A stretch of DNA of 64,000 nucleotides from Prochlorococcus marinus CUG1435 (GTDB lineage Bacteria > Cyanobacteriota > Cyanobacteriia > PCC-6307 > Cyanobiaceae), in the NCBI GenBank assembly GCA_017644375.1, contig JAEPLP010000001.1, positions 1,038,001 to 1,102,000 of the forward strand, read 5' to 3'. Below are positions 28,150 through 37,481 of this stretch, piece after piece. How positions within the stretch are numbered: the stretch's first letter is position 1; every line of letters starts with the position of its first letter. The position numbers were made by a program, and so were the translations under genes. A model generated the notes under the pieces. The model searched no databases, was not told where the DNA came from, and saw only the letters and a list, made by a program, of their open reading frames with translations.

Positions 28150-29745
28150 ATGATACAGAAACAAGATTTAAGATATTTTCAAGAAAAGCAAATTTTAGTA
28201 GCTTCCATTGATATTGGAACTAACTCTACACATCTCTTAGTAGCAGAAATTAATCTAGAATTAAAATCATTTTCAATAAAATTCACTGATAAATCAACCA
28301 CTCGTCTTGGAGAAAGAGATGAGGAGGGTAATCTTACTGAAGAATCAATCCAAAGAGCATTAGTTACTCTTAAGCGATTTAGGGAATATTGTGAAAGTAA
28401 TGGAGTAAAACAAATAGTAACAGCAGCAACAAGTGCAGTTAGGGAATCTCCAAACGGTCAAGATTTTATTAGAAGAGTTCTTGATGAAACTGATATTCAA
28501 ATAGAAATGATAAGTGGTTCTGAGGAAGCCAGATTAATTTACCTTGGTGTTCTTTCTGGAATGTCTTTTGAAGATCAGTCTTTTGTAATCATAGATATTG
28601 GAGGAGGATCTACAGAATTAATACTTGCAGATAAAAAAGACGCTATAGCTCTTACCAGTTCGAGGATTGGTGCGGTAAGACTTAAAAATGATTTTTTAAA
28701 TAAAGAGTCTATATCTTCAGAAAGATCGAGTTTTCTAACAACTTTTATTAAAGGATCCTTAGAACCATCTGTTCGAAAAATAAAGAGTAGATCTAAGGGA
28801 GATAAGCCTTTATCCATGATTGCAACCAGTGGCACTGCAACCTCATTAGGAAATTTGATTTCAGATGATTTGGGAGAATCTAAGCAAAAGTTGCATGGTT
28901 ATAAATTTAAAAGGGAAAATTTACAAAATGTATTGGAAAAACTAATTAAATTGCCAGTTTCGGAAATCAAGAAAATACCTTCATTAAGTGAGAGAAGAGC
29001 AGAAATAATTATTCCAGGAGCATTGATACTAAATAGCGCAATGGAGATGTTGAACTTTAATGAATTAATAATAAGTGAGAGGGCACTTCGAGAGGGTTTG
29101 GTTGTAGATTGGATGCTTCGTAAAGGGATAATTAAAAACGAGTTAAATATTCAAAGCAATATTAGAAAAACAACTATAGTTCATCAGGCCAGAAAGTTTG
29201 GAGTAGATAATACAAGAGTTGAGAAAGTTGTTGATATTGCCTTTCAAATCTATGATCAGACTAAAAATATCTTTCATAGCGATAATGACCCTAAAGCTAA
29301 AGAACTTCTTTGGGCAGCTTCTAATCTTTACAATTGTGGGAAATACGTGAATGTTGGTTCATATCACAAACACTCTTGGTATTTAATAAAAAATTGTGAG
29401 TTGTTGGGATATTCTGAAGCAGAAACAAATATTATTGCTTCAATTGCTAGATACCACAGAAAGACTCTACCCAAGAAAAGACATGAGTCTTGGCAAAATT
29501 TAATATCCAAAGAAGATAAAACATTAGTTCTTGAAATGTCATTAATCCTGAGACTAGCATCATCTCTTGATCAAAGACCTGACAAGGTGATCTCCTCTGT
29601 TCAAATAAAATTGCAGCAAAATATTCTTACATTTGAACTTCTACCTTTAAATAGAAACCAGGATCTTCTTCTTGAAAAATGGAACTTAGGATTATGCCGT
29701 AATGCAATAAAAGAACTAAAGAATTTGGATTTAAAAATTATTTAG
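28150..29745 (+). CDS. ppx: Exopolyphosphatase (Ppx/GppA family)
   Basis: Ppx removes terminal phosphates from polyphosphate and may hydrolyse pppGpp. The 531-residue protein has an actin-like N-terminal part with the phosphate loop SIDIGTNSTHLL (residues about 19-30) and the second loop IIDIGGGSTEL near 149. A C-terminal HD-like helical domain follows, including RRAEIIIPGA and ARYHRK. The length matches long cyanobacterial Ppx proteins. Polyphosphate use is relevant to growth in phosphate-poor oceans. Its 3' end overlaps the convergent HTH gene by 8 bp. Confidence 0.93.
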   Translation: MIQKQDLRYFQEKQILVASIDIGTNSTHLLVAEINLELKSFSIKFTDKSTTRLGERDEEGNLTEESIQRALVTLKRFREYCESNGVKQIVTAATSAVRESPNGQDFIRRVLDETDIQIEMISGSEEARLIYLGVLSGMSFEDQSFVIIDIGGGSTELILADKKDAIALTSSRIGAVRLKNDFLNKESISSERSSFLTTFIKGSLEPSVRKIKSRSKGDKPLSMIATSGTATSLGNLISDDLGESKQKLHGYKFKRENLQNVLEKLIKLPVSEIKKIPSLSERRAEIIIPGALILNSAMEMLNFNELIISERALREGLVVDWMLRKGIIKNELNIQSNIRKTTIVHQARKFGVDNTRVEKVVDIAFQIYDQTKNIFHSDNDPKAKELLWAASNLYNCGKYVNVGSYHKHSWYLIKNCELLGYSEAETNIIASIARYHRKTLPKKRHESWQNLISKEDKTLVLEMSLILRLASSLDQRPDKVISSVQIKLQQNILTFELLPLNRNQDLLLEKWNLGLCRNAIKELKNLDLKII

Positions 29746-30232
29746 TTTTTTTAATAAGTTCTTGTTTTGGAGTTTGATTTTGAGAAGAGTCTGAAAATAA
29801 ATTGAAAATTAAAGACGAGGCGATTAGTCCGAGAAAGCCTGAAATTAAAATAAATATTAGGAACCCTACTGGATTAAGATTATTAGATTGCCTAGATTTG
29901 TAATTTTTTTTTGAGACTTCTTCAACTATTTCTTCAATTTTCACTTCTTTCCTCTCCGTCTTGAATTCATTCATTATAAATTCTGTATCAAGTTTGAGCT
30001 TCTGTGAAATTCGTCTAATCATTGCTTTGACAAATACTTTTTCAGGTAGCTTTTCTTCATTACCTTCTTCTATGGCTCCAAGTTGATGAGATCCGATTTT
30101 TAAATCAGAAGCTAATTCTTCAATAGATTGATTTCTACTTAACCTAGCCTCTTTAATAAAATTTCCAATTCTCTTTAAAGAAGAGTTTTCTCCTTTATTG
30201 TTGTTTCCCGCAACAGATTCTATTTCTTTCAA
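29738..30232 (-). CDS. RodZ-like helix-turn-helix membrane protein
   Basis: The 164-residue protein has an N-terminal HTH of the RodZ/HTH_25 type (IGNFIKEARLSRNQSIEELASDLKIG, then HQLGAIEEG, residues 22-57). A charged linker rich in Glu and Lys follows, then one membrane segment near residues 121-146, and only about 18 residues beyond it. RodZ normally has a larger periplasmic domain, which is absent here. A role with MreB and cell shape is possible but not shown. The start must be TTG at 30232; a stop codon lies three codons upstream and no ATG is available before the HTH. Confidence 0.7.
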   Translation of the reverse strand: MKEIESVAGNNNKGENSSLKRIGNFIKEARLSRNQSIEELASDLKIGSHQLGAIEEGNEEKLPEKVFVKAMIRRISQKLKLDTEFIMNEFKTERKEVKIEEIVEEVSKKNYKSRQSNNLNPVGFLIFILISGFLGLIASSLIFNLFSDSSQNQTPKQELIKKTK

Positions 30233-30288
30233 AGCAAATTAATTTTTACTAATTATAGTAATTAATATTTTTCTATCAACTTTTAAAA

Positions 30289-31044
30289 CTATTTATTCCT
30301 AAAGAGATGCTTATAAGATGGATTATAAAGATTAGATCTTTTTTTAGAATTACTAATTGCTGGGCTAATTATGTAAATGGTTGTTCTAATTAGTTTTTTC
30401 TCAATAGAAAATTTTTCCATATCTTTTAATTCTATTAATGATGTCCAACCATCATCCCAAGATACTCTAAATCCAACAATCACTTTAGTCTCTGGAGGGT
30501 AAAACTCTAGTAAAGTTTCTTGAGACCTTTTCACATGCCTAGCACTTAGATATAGACATATAGAGGAATTGTGTTTCGCAAGATCTGTCAGAGATTCTTT
30601 TTCGGGCATCCCTGTTCGCCCTCCTGCCCTAGTTAATATTATTGTTTGCGTTACGTCAGGGATGGTTAACTCAGCTTCATGATATGCTGCAGCAACTTGA
30701 AAAGCACTTACTCCAGGAACAACCTCGATTTCAATTTTTTCGTTTTTTAAAATGTCGATTTGCTCTCTAATTGCTCCAAAAAGGCAAGGGTCTCCATCAT
30801 GCAACCTAACAACAGTTTTCCCTGCCTTAAATTTTTCTATCATAATTGAGGTGATTTGCTCTAGGTTAAGTGAACTCGTTTTTATTTTTTCAGAACCTTC
30901 TTTAGCAGAATCTAAAATTTTTTCAGGAATTAGAGAATCAGTCCAAATAATGACATCTGCAATTTTTATCTTTTTTAGTGCTTTTAAAGTTAATAATTCT
31001 GGATCGCCTGGACCAGCACCAATAAAGGATATTTTGTTATCCAT
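30289..31044 (-). CDS. cobM: Precorrin-4 C11-methyltransferase
   Basis: CobM (CbiF in the anaerobic route) methylates C11 of the corrin ring during (pseudo)cobalamin synthesis, using SAM. The 251-residue protein starts with the tetrapyrrole methylase motif [17 protein letters not shown] and contains [13 protein letters not shown] near residue 83. [13 protein letters not shown] lies near 112. I prefer ATG at 31044 (overlap of 8 bp with lgt) to the longer GTG start at 31062. Its position within the coding end of lgt suggests translational coupling. No other corrin genes are next to it. Confidence 0.9.
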   Translation of the reverse strand: MDNKISFIGAGPGDPELLTLKALKKIKIADVIIWTDSLIPEKILDSAKEGSEKIKTSSLNLEQITSIMIEKFKAGKTVVRLHDGDPCLFGAIREQIDILKNEKIEIEVVPGVSAFQVAAAYHEAELTIPDVTQTIILTRAGGRTGMPEKESLTDLAKHNSSICLYLSARHVKRSQETLLEFYPPETKVIVGFRVSWDDGWTSLIELKDMEKFSIEKKLIRTTIYIISPAISNSKKRSNLYNPSYKHLFRNK

Positions 31045-31930
31045 TCTTTCTATTTTTCCCACTATATGTTCTCAATCTTAAAAAAAATATTCCAATTAAT
31101 CCAGAAGAAAATAGAAAAATACTTATAAATTGAGCCATTCTTATACCGCCATCACAGAAAGGTGGAAGTCCACCAATGCATAGTGGGTCAGTTCTTAAAC
31201 CTTCAATCCAGAATCTTCCAAAGCTATAACTTATTAAATAAAGACAGCTAATAAAGCCAGGCCTGAAAAAATCTGTTTTATTTTGTTTATTAAAGGTAAT
31301 AATAAGGAGGATGAAAATTAAAAAATTCCACAATGACTCATAGAGAAATGTAGGATGAAAAAATTCATAATTAATAAATTCTAAAGGCCTATTTTGGATA
31401 GGTATAAATAATTTCCAAGGCAAATTTGTAGGAACTCCAAAGGCTTCATTATTGAAAAAATTTCCCCACCTTCCTATTGATTGTCCAAGAATAATCGAGG
31501 GTATTAATATATCTATAAAAGTTTTTAAATTAATTTTTTTTGACTTACAGAAATAGATAATAGATATTAATCCTCCAATTAGACCTCCATGTATTGCTAT
31601 GCCTCCTTCCCAAACTGCAAGAAAAGAAGGTATTTGAATGATGTTATTGAATAGTTCAAAAGAAGTAAAAAAGTTCTCTCCGCTATATTGCCTCCACTCA
31701 AAAATTACGTAATAAGCTCTAGCTCCAATTATTGAAGAGATTATTAATGATGGAAGTATTTCACTAATGTACTCTGGGTTAATATTTCTTGCCTTTGCTA
31801 GTTTTTTAGAGACAAATAGGCCTATTAAAACTGAAACCGAAATAAGAAGTCCGTACCATCTAATAGTTATAAATCCTAAATTTAAAAAAGTTTCTCCTGG
31901 AGATTGTATAAAAGCTTGAAGTATAAGCAT
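31037..31930 (-). CDS. lgt: Prolipoprotein diacylglyceryl transferase
   Basis: Lgt adds diacylglycerol to the lipobox cysteine of lipoproteins at the inner membrane. The 297-residue protein has seven hydrophobic segments, the RWYGLLI start motif, and the essential Arg-containing signature [13 protein letters not shown] (residues about 153-165). AIHGGLIGG with the conserved His-Gly-Gly is near 112, and PTFLYES near 208. The window itself encodes at least two predicted substrates (9353-9949 and 11785-12783). It lies 10 nt after petA, so lgt and cobM may be transcribed with petC-petA. Confidence 0.96.
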   Translation of the reverse strand: MLILQAFIQSPGETFLNLGFITIRWYGLLISVSVLIGLFVSKKLAKARNINPEYISEILPSLIISSIIGARAYYVIFEWRQYSGENFFTSFELFNNIIQIPSFLAVWEGGIAIHGGLIGGLISIIYFCKSKKINLKTFIDILIPSIILGQSIGRWGNFFNNEAFGVPTNLPWKLFIPIQNRPLEFINYEFFHPTFLYESLWNFLIFILLIITFNKQNKTDFFRPGFISCLYLISYSFGRFWIEGLRTDPLCIGGLPPFCDGGIRMAQFISIFLFSSGLIGIFFLRLRTYSGKNRKNG

Positions 31931-31940
31931 TTAGAGAAAG

Positions 31941-32894
31941 TTAGATACCCTCTGCTGCTTGCACTTTTTCTACTTGTTTTTTCTTTAATACTAAAAGTAT
32001 TTGTGTTAGGCCTACACCAATGAAGAATGCAATCAATCCAATAACTCTATAAGGGCTCTGAAGTACAACCTCAGCATCTAATTGCCCAAAGCCACCAACG
32101 TTGGGATCATTAGTAAGAGGGTCGCCTACATTAATTTTGTCTTGAGCTTTTACGATAAGTTGAGGACCAACAGGCACTGCTTCAGTAGTTATTTCACCAT
32201 TATCGTTTTCTATATTGACTTGATAGCTCCCATCTTCAATTGTTTCTATTGAATTTATAGTTCCTGCGGTGGAAGAAGTAAATACTACATTATTGCTCTT
32301 GTCTCCAGTTGGATATACCTGACCTCTACCTCTATTGCCTCCAATGTGTAACGAGTATTTCCCATAGTGATATTCTTTATTAGTGGATGGGTCAGGGGAA
32401 AGTACAGGGAAAACGATTTCTTTATTGGTATCCCCAGGTAAAGGTCCCACAATAATGATATTATCTTTCTCTTCACTGTAGTTAGTGAAATAAACCCCTT
32501 CTGTCTCCTCTTTTATTTCTTCGGTCCATCTTTCTTGAGGAGCAAGTTTAAAGCCATCAGGCAGCATTACAACAGCACCAACTTGTAATGGGACTTCTGA
32601 ACCATCAGCCCCTATCTCTTTTAAATCATTTTTGTAAGGTATTTTGACTACAGCTTTGAAAACACTGTCTGCTCCAACAGATTGTGGAACCTCTGCAATT
32701 GTAGGCATCTGAGCTAGATGACAATTTGCACAGACTATCTTACCTGTGGCTTCTCTTGGGGATTCGTAGTTTTGCTGAGCCCAAAATGGATAAGCAAAAC
32801 TCATCTCTGGATAAAATACAATGCTTGCAATGAAAAGCAGAGTACAGATAAATAAACTTGTTTTTTTCATGATTTGATTTTTAAGACCTTTCAT
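31941..32894 (-). CDS. petA: Cytochrome f
   Basis: Cytochrome f passes electrons from the Rieske centre to plastocyanin or cytochrome c6 in the b6f complex. With the ATG at 32894 the product has 317 residues. A signal peptide ends before AYPFW, so mature Tyr35 would be the unusual alpha-amino heme ligand. Heme binding is by CANCH at residues 55-59. A C-terminal membrane anchor lies near residue 290. The upstream GTG-type start at 32912 would overlap petC by 13 bp and add six residues; the 32894 start gives a 5-nt gap and normal length. Operon petC-petA. Confidence 0.96.
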   Translation of the reverse strand: MKGLKNQIMKKTSLFICTLLFIASIVFYPEMSFAYPFWAQQNYESPREATGKIVCANCHLAQMPTIAEVPQSVGADSVFKAVVKIPYKNDLKEIGADGSEVPLQVGAVVMLPDGFKLAPQERWTEEIKEETEGVYFTNYSEEKDNIIIVGPLPGDTNKEIVFPVLSPDPSTNKEYHYGKYSLHIGGNRGRGQVYPTGDKSNNVVFTSSTAGTINSIETIEDGSYQVNIENDNGEITTEAVPVGPQLIVKAQDKINVGDPLTNDPNVGGFGQLDAEVVLQSPYRVIGLIAFFIGVGLTQILLVLKKKQVEKVQAAEGI

Positions 32895-32899
32895 TTTTT

Positions 32900-33436
32900 T
32901 TATGCCCACCATGGATTTTCATTAGTTCTAAAGTCAGTTTCTGACCATTGTTTGACGAGCACAGCATCATCTTCAATATCAACATGAGCTAGAGCTAAAG
33001 ATAAAGGCGCAGGCCCTCTTACTACCTTCCCGTTAGTATCGTACTGGCTGCCATGACAAGGACATATAAATTTATTGGCACCACTATCCCATGGAACAAC
33101 ACAACCTAAATGAGTACAAATTGCATTTAAACCAAATTCTCCTATTTCCCCACCGTCATTAACTATTAAATAAGTTGGATCTCCCTTTAGACCCTGAACT
33201 AGACTTCTGTCTCCTGCTTGATGGGTAGCTAACCAACCTGTCTTAGTTATTGGATTCCCTAATTCATCTTTAGCAGAAGTTCCACCTCCACCACCGCCTG
33301 CTCTTAAAGGCATGAAATAATTCGCTACAGGGTAAAGGGCTCCTAAAGCCACACCAGTTGCAGTACCAAATGTAAGAAGATTCATAAATTGCCTTCGACC
33401 CATAGAAGGGACATCATTGGAACTTAATTGAGTCAT
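32900..33436 (-). CDS. petC: Rieske iron-sulfur protein of cytochrome b6f
   Basis: PetC holds the 2Fe-2S cluster that oxidises plastoquinol at the lumen side. The 178-residue protein has one N-terminal membrane segment after a GRRQF sequence (residues 13-17), consistent with Tat-type insertion; tatC is encoded 0.4 kb away. A Gly-rich hinge at 47-53 allows domain movement. Cluster ligands are Cys107 and His109 (CTHLGC) and Cys125 and His128 (CPCHG). Cys112 and Cys127 can form the usual disulfide. It is the first gene of petC-petA and is divergent from the DUF3067 gene, 123 bp apart. Confidence 0.97.
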   Translation of the reverse strand: MTQLSSNDVPSMGRRQFMNLLTFGTATGVALGALYPVANYFMPLRAGGGGGGTSAKDELGNPITKTGWLATHQAGDRSLVQGLKGDPTYLIVNDGGEIGEFGLNAICTHLGCVVPWDSGANKFICPCHGSQYDTNGKVVRGPAPLSLALAHVDIEDDAVLVKQWSETDFRTNENPWWA

Positions 33437-33559
33437 TCGCTACTTGGTTCTGTTATTTATTAGTTATTATGAATCAGATTGTTCAATTTCTGTTGCAAAT
33501 AGATAGGACTTTTAATAATTTAAAGTAAAAGTTTAGGAAGTCTTAATTAATTGATTTAA

Positions 33560-33877
33560 ATGAACCCGTTGCTAGTAGATGAAGTCATACATTATTTGAT
33601 TCATCGCTGGGGGAAAAAATATGATTTTAGACTCTTTAGGAGAGGAAAATTCGTTTATTTTCAAATGATGTGGGGATTTCTTGGACAGGAATCTTTCCCT
33701 TTAAGTGAAGATGAATATAAAAAATCGATAGCTGATAAAATCGAGATTTTAAATAGATGTGGATATTCAGAAGAAGTAAGGGAATGGCTAAAGAAAGTCA
33801 ATGCTAAGCCAAGGTTAGGTAGAGCTGTCAGCTTGCAATTAGATCTTAATGAGAAGATGAAAGAGTTTTTGACTTAA
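33560..33877 (+). CDS. DUF3067 family protein
   Basis: The 105-residue soluble protein matches the cyanobacterial and plant DUF3067 family; the start LLVDEVIHYLIHRWGKKYDFRLFRR is typical. It is mostly helical with a short beta hairpin (FVYFQMMWGF). No function is established that I know of; the presence in plants suggests a chloroplast-related role. Its last 32 bp overlap the 3' end of tatC on the opposite strand. Confidence 0.8.
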   Translation: MNPLLVDEVIHYLIHRWGKKYDFRLFRRGKFVYFQMMWGFLGQESFPLSEDEYKKSIADKIEILNRCGYSEEVREWLKKVNAKPRLGRAVSLQLDLNEKMKEFLT

Positions 33878-34604
33878 GATTTTCTGATAAGTAAGTTAAT
33901 CCAGTACCCACAAAAAATAAAAACACAATCGATATAGATAGCAATGACATCGTTAATGGATCTGTTGAAGGGGTAATCACTGCAGATAATATTGCGGAGG
34001 AAATTACAACTATCTTCCAATTCGAAATCATTTTTTCTGTTGTGATTATTCCAAGAGAACCAAGAATAAATTGTAATACTGGCAATTGAAAAGCTATTGC
34101 AGTGCTGGACATTAATAGGAGAACAAAATCAAAATATCTTTCTATGGACCAAGTTGGTTCAACAATATCAGCACCGAAACTAATGAAGAAATTTATTGCT
34201 GCAGGGACTAATATCCACCATGAAAAAATTAATCCTAAAAAAAATAGAAGACCTGAACCAAAAACTGCAGGCAAGATAAGGCTTTTTTCTTGTTTTGTTA
34301 AACCAGGAGAAATGAATAATATTATTTGATAAAAAATATAAGGCATAGAAACTATTAATCCGCTGTATCCTGCTACTTTAATAGCGACAAATAAAAACTC
34401 TCCTGGAGCAAGTTGTAGTAAATGAATATCACCTGCTGGAATTTCTAAAAAAGATATTAATGGCTTTATGATGAGAAAACTAAAGAATATTGAAATTAGT
34501 ATTGAGTAAATTGAGTTTAGTATCCTTTGACGAAGCTCCTCTAAATGATCACTAAAAGTCATCGAATCTGATGATTTTTTTTCACTTTGACCTGTTCCTC
34601 TCAT
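33846..34604 (-). CDS. tatC: Sec-independent protein translocase TatC
   Basis: TatC is the receptor of the twin-arginine translocase that moves folded proteins across the thylakoid or inner membrane. The 252-residue protein has six predicted helices, the N-terminal FSDHLEELRQRI (residues 18-29) with the Glu important for signal-peptide binding, and a conserved Pro/Phe-rich loop FYQIILFISPGL near 107. Likely clients in this window are PetC and perhaps the lipoprotein at 11785. No tatA is adjacent. Its 3' end overlaps the DUF3067 gene by 32 bp. Confidence 0.95.
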   Translation of the reverse strand: MRGTGQSEKKSSDSMTFSDHLEELRQRILNSIYSILISIFFSFLIIKPLISFLEIPAGDIHLLQLAPGEFLFVAIKVAGYSGLIVSMPYIFYQIILFISPGLTKQEKSLILPAVFGSGLLFFLGLIFSWWILVPAAINFFISFGADIVEPTWSIERYFDFVLLLMSSTAIAFQLPVLQFILGSLGIITTEKMISNWKIVVISSAILSAVITPSTDPLTMSLLSISIVFLFFVGTGLTYLSENLKSKTLSSSH

Positions 34605-34684
34605 TATTATTTGATAAAAATTGTGTAAGAAAAAGGTTTAAAACTACTATTGTCAAAGTCCAATTTATTTTTCGATAAACTTAA

Positions 34685-34945
34685 TTATTTGCTTAATTTA
34701 GGATTTGTTGGATCTGGTAATAAGAAAGGAGGAGCATCATTTAAGGATGATTCACCATAAGTTTCATATTCTCTGTATCCACCCATTTTCCCATTTGTTT
34801 TCATTAAAGCACTTACGAAGGCAAGTAGTAAGAAAACAGTAGGAGCTCCAATTATTAATGCAGCACCAAATAGATATCCAACAATAAATTCTGGAAAACT
34901 ATGATTTCCTAAAAATTCATGAGTGCCTAAAAGAAAATCAAACAT
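34685..34945 (-). CDS. Small membrane protein, 86 residues
   Basis: I do not recognise the family. The product has one clear hydrophobic segment (residues about 20-47: VGYLFGAALIIGAPTVFLLLAFVSAL), a positively charged stretch, and an acidic, Pro-rich tail (DAPPFLLPDPTNP). Such a layout is common for small thylakoid proteins. It lies between the NFACT gene and tatC, on the same strand as both, 29 bp from the former and 80 bp from the latter. A membership in a photosynthetic complex is possible but cannot be shown here. Confidence 0.6.
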   Translation of the reverse strand: MFDFLLGTHEFLGNHSFPEFIVGYLFGAALIIGAPTVFLLLAFVSALMKTNGKMGGYREYETYGESSLNDAPPFLLPDPTNPKLSK

Positions 34946-34974
34946 TTAGATTTAAAAATTTTTTATATTATAAA

Positions 34975-36675
34975 CTAAATTACTGTTTTAAAATTTTTTT
35001 TAATGTAATCTTCTCCTCTTGTAGGATTTCCCCAAATAATTTCTCCATTTTTAAAGGAAACGCAACCCGGTCCTCCGTTTTTGATTTTTTGCAAATCTTT
35101 AATTTTTACTAAATTAATTGGAACTTTAATGTTTCTTTTTGCCTTACTAAATAAAGCAGCTAAATCTGCAGCTATTTGAAGATCTTGTTCAGATGCTACT
35201 TGAGATGAAGACTTCAAAACTACATGACTGCCTGGTGATTCCTGTGCATGAAACCATAAATCGCCTTTTTTTGAGAACTTAAAGCTTATTAAGTCATTTT
35301 GCCTCATATTTCGCCCTACCTGAAGCTTTAATCCTGTGGGAGTGTCAACTTGAATTGGTGAAGACTCTATCTCATATGTACTTTTCTGATCTTCTCTTTG
35401 CTTCTTGATATTGATATTAAACTCGTTACAAATTTCTTCCATAATTTCTTCAAGCAGTTTGATTCTCATAAAAAGTCTTTCATGATTTAAAGAATTTAAA
35501 TTTTCTAGAAGCGTAGTGAATTCGTCTAATCTCTCTATATTTGTTTTGTAAATATTTAGTCTTTCTTTAATTAATTCTCTAGATCTCTTTAGTTTTTTTG
35601 ATTTTTTATATAGTTTTTGTCCCTTTATAATGTCTTGTTTTTTAATTTCATGTGAAGAGAATATATTATCAGCTTTTTCTTTATATATCTCGTAGTTTTC
35701 TGATTTTGTAAGAAGATCATATTGAATATTTAAATTCTTTTTCTCAGTATTAGTCTGTTTAAAAATTATCCCTTCAATTTTTTTTTCCAATAATTCAAGT
35801 TTTTTTTGTTTCAGATGATAATCATAATAATTCTCTAAGCTTGTGCATAAATCTATTTTATTTTCGCAATTAATTTCCTTATCGAAAAACCAAACGCAAT
35901 AAAAATCTTTGTTGAATGTAGAAAAGTTAAAGTTATTATTTTTAAACCGATTTATCCAAATCTTCCAATTTTTAAATATCTCCTTTAAGTCTGAATCGCT
36001 AATGAAATCTATATTTTTTCCCATTATTTCCGGATTGTCAGTTTTGCTAACAACCTCTAATTGTTTTGTGAGGATAGGGCTTACTCCTTGGTAGGTATTT
36101 ATTAAACTGAATTTCAAAGACTCAGGTACTGTTGAAATTGATTCTTTCCATGACTGAAAAGACTCATCTTCTCTAGGTTGTTTTTTAAGATTTACTGGAG
36201 GGTTAACATAAATTGATCCTGTTGATATTGTTCTAAAACTAGATTGGTTTGATTTAATTTGTTTACCAACTGCGATGATTTTATGTTTATTATCCAAATA
36301 AAAAATATTACTATGCTTTCCCATTAACTCAAAAATTAAATACTTACTAATTTCATCTCCAGGTTTTTTTGCAAAACCAAATTTTATGACTCTTTCGAAA
36401 TCATCTTGATCAATCGAAATTAAAGCCATATATCTTAATCCGTATCTTATTTGTTTAGAAAGTGTACTTTCTCTTCCAATTTTTTCCGGCTTATTTATTT
36501 TTAGAATTCTAGGAGATTCACCATTCCATGAAACTTCCAACCAAGTTTGACAATTAACTCCTCTGAAACATAATTGAATTGTATTAGGCTCTGGTTGTTG
36601 GGCAGTCTCAAACTTTGTAGGTAAGATGTTCTTTGTCAAATAATGCAAGACAGATCTAATAGATGTAATATCCAT
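34975..36675 (-). CDS. NFACT / RqcH-like protein (fibronectin-binding A homologue)
   Basis: The protein (about 566 residues from ATG at 36675) has the NFACT architecture. The N-terminal domain has MDITSIRSVLHYL and the GKHSNIFYLD motif; two long coiled-coil arms rich in Lys and Glu occupy about residues 270-420; a C-terminal NFACT-R domain has WFHAQESPGSHVVL and GCVSFKNGEIIWG. Family knowledge: bacterial RqcH binds stalled 50S-peptidyl-tRNA and adds alanine tails to the nascent chain. The longer reading from 36699 adds eight residues and overlaps the divergent gmk frame. Identification as RqcH specifically is inferred from the family. Confidence 0.88.
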   Translation of the reverse strand: MDITSIRSVLHYLTKNILPTKFETAQQPEPNTIQLCFRGVNCQTWLEVSWNGESPRILKINKPEKIGRESTLSKQIRYGLRYMALISIDQDDFERVIKFGFAKKPGDEISKYLIFELMGKHSNIFYLDNKHKIIAVGKQIKSNQSSFRTISTGSIYVNPPVNLKKQPREDESFQSWKESISTVPESLKFSLINTYQGVSPILTKQLEVVSKTDNPEIMGKNIDFISDSDLKEIFKNWKIWINRFKNNNFNFSTFNKDFYCVWFFDKEINCENKIDLCTSLENYYDYHLKQKKLELLEKKIEGIIFKQTNTEKKNLNIQYDLLTKSENYEIYKEKADNIFSSHEIKKQDIIKGQKLYKKSKKLKRSRELIKERLNIYKTNIERLDEFTTLLENLNSLNHERLFMRIKLLEEIMEEICNEFNINIKKQREDQKSTYEIESSPIQVDTPTGLKLQVGRNMRQNDLISFKFSKKGDLWFHAQESPGSHVVLKSSSQVASEQDLQIAADLAALFSKAKRNIKVPINLVKIKDLQKIKNGGPGCVSFKNGEIIWGNPTRGEDYIKKNFKTVI

Positions 36676-36749
36676 TATCTGTGGAACACCTTTTTGCATT
36701 ATTCCTTTTTTTATTCACAAGACGTTTATTTTACTGTAAAAAATTTAAT

Positions 36750-37304
36750 ATGAAAAATCAAAGAAAACTTATTATCCTCACTGGACCCAGCGGGGTGGGT
36801 AAAGGAACAGTTGTTAAAGAAATATTAGGTAAAGAAAAAAATTTTTGGCTTTCAATATCTGCAACTACTAGAGAACCTAGAGAGGGAGAGAAGGACGGAG
36901 AAAATTATTATTTCTTAAACCAAGAAAAGTTTAAAGAAATGATTGAACAAAACCTTTTCCTTGAATGGGCTCAATTTGCTGGAAACTACTATGGAACGCC
37001 TTTGTCTTCTGTTAATGAGAAAATAAAAAAGGGATTTACCGTACTACTTGAAATTGAAGTAGAGGGTGCAAGGCAAATAAAAAATAAGTTTCCTAATTCA
37101 CAGTCAATATTTTTACTTCCTCCGGATAAAGAAGAGTTAGAGAGAAGAATAAGAAATAGAGGTACAGAAAAAGAAGAGGCAATTAAAAAAAGACTCTCAA
37201 GGGCTAATTATGAGATTTCAGTATCAAATGAATTTGATTTTGCATTAACAAATCACAATGTTGATGAAACAGCAAAAAAAATAATCAAGTTAATAAAAAC
37301 TTGA
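36750..37304 (+). CDS. gmk: Guanylate kinase
   Basis: Gmk phosphorylates GMP to GDP. From the ATG at 36750 the product is 184 residues, with P-loop GPSGVGKG at 12-19, STTREPREGEKDGENYYF (GMP-binding Arg, Tyr and Glu), and the lid region RRIRNRGTEKEEAIKKRL. The frame stays open upstream to 36681, but that part lacks family similarity and overlaps the NFACT gene on the other strand, so 36750 is the better start. It is convergent with psaJ, 14 bp away. Confidence 0.95.
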   Translation: MKNQRKLIILTGPSGVGKGTVVKEILGKEKNFWLSISATTREPREGEKDGENYYFLNQEKFKEMIEQNLFLEWAQFAGNYYGTPLSSVNEKIKKGFTVLLEIEVEGARQIKNKFPNSQSIFLLPPDKEELERRIRNRGTEKEEAIKKRLSRANYEISVSNEFDFALTNHNVDETAKKIIKLIKT

Positions 37305-37318
37305 TTATTTTCTATTTA

Positions 37319-37453
37319 TCAACTCATTGGATGGAATAATAAATCAGGAAAAAACCTATTAAATTCGATAATTATTCCAGCTGTAAGGCTTAGCCAAATT
37401 GCTGCCACTACTGGAGCAGATCTAACAAATTTTGTGTTTAGAATTTTGAACAT
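37319..37453 (-). CDS. psaJ: Photosystem I reaction centre subunit IX
   Basis: A 44-residue reading frame, from ATG at 37451-37453 to TGA at 37319-37321, encodes a single-helix membrane protein. PsaJ sits at the edge of photosystem I next to PsaF. The sequence follows the PsaJ pattern: a short basic N-terminus, [18 protein letters not shown] as the helix start, [16 protein letters not shown] at the end. It starts 28 nt after the psaF stop on the same strand, in the standard psaF-psaJ order. Length and context make it secure. Confidence 0.93.
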   Translation of the reverse strand: MFKILNTKFVRSAPVVAAIWLSLTAGIIIEFNRFFPDLLFHPMS

Positions 37454-37481
37454 TTGTTTTTATAAAAGTTTTTTTAGATGT

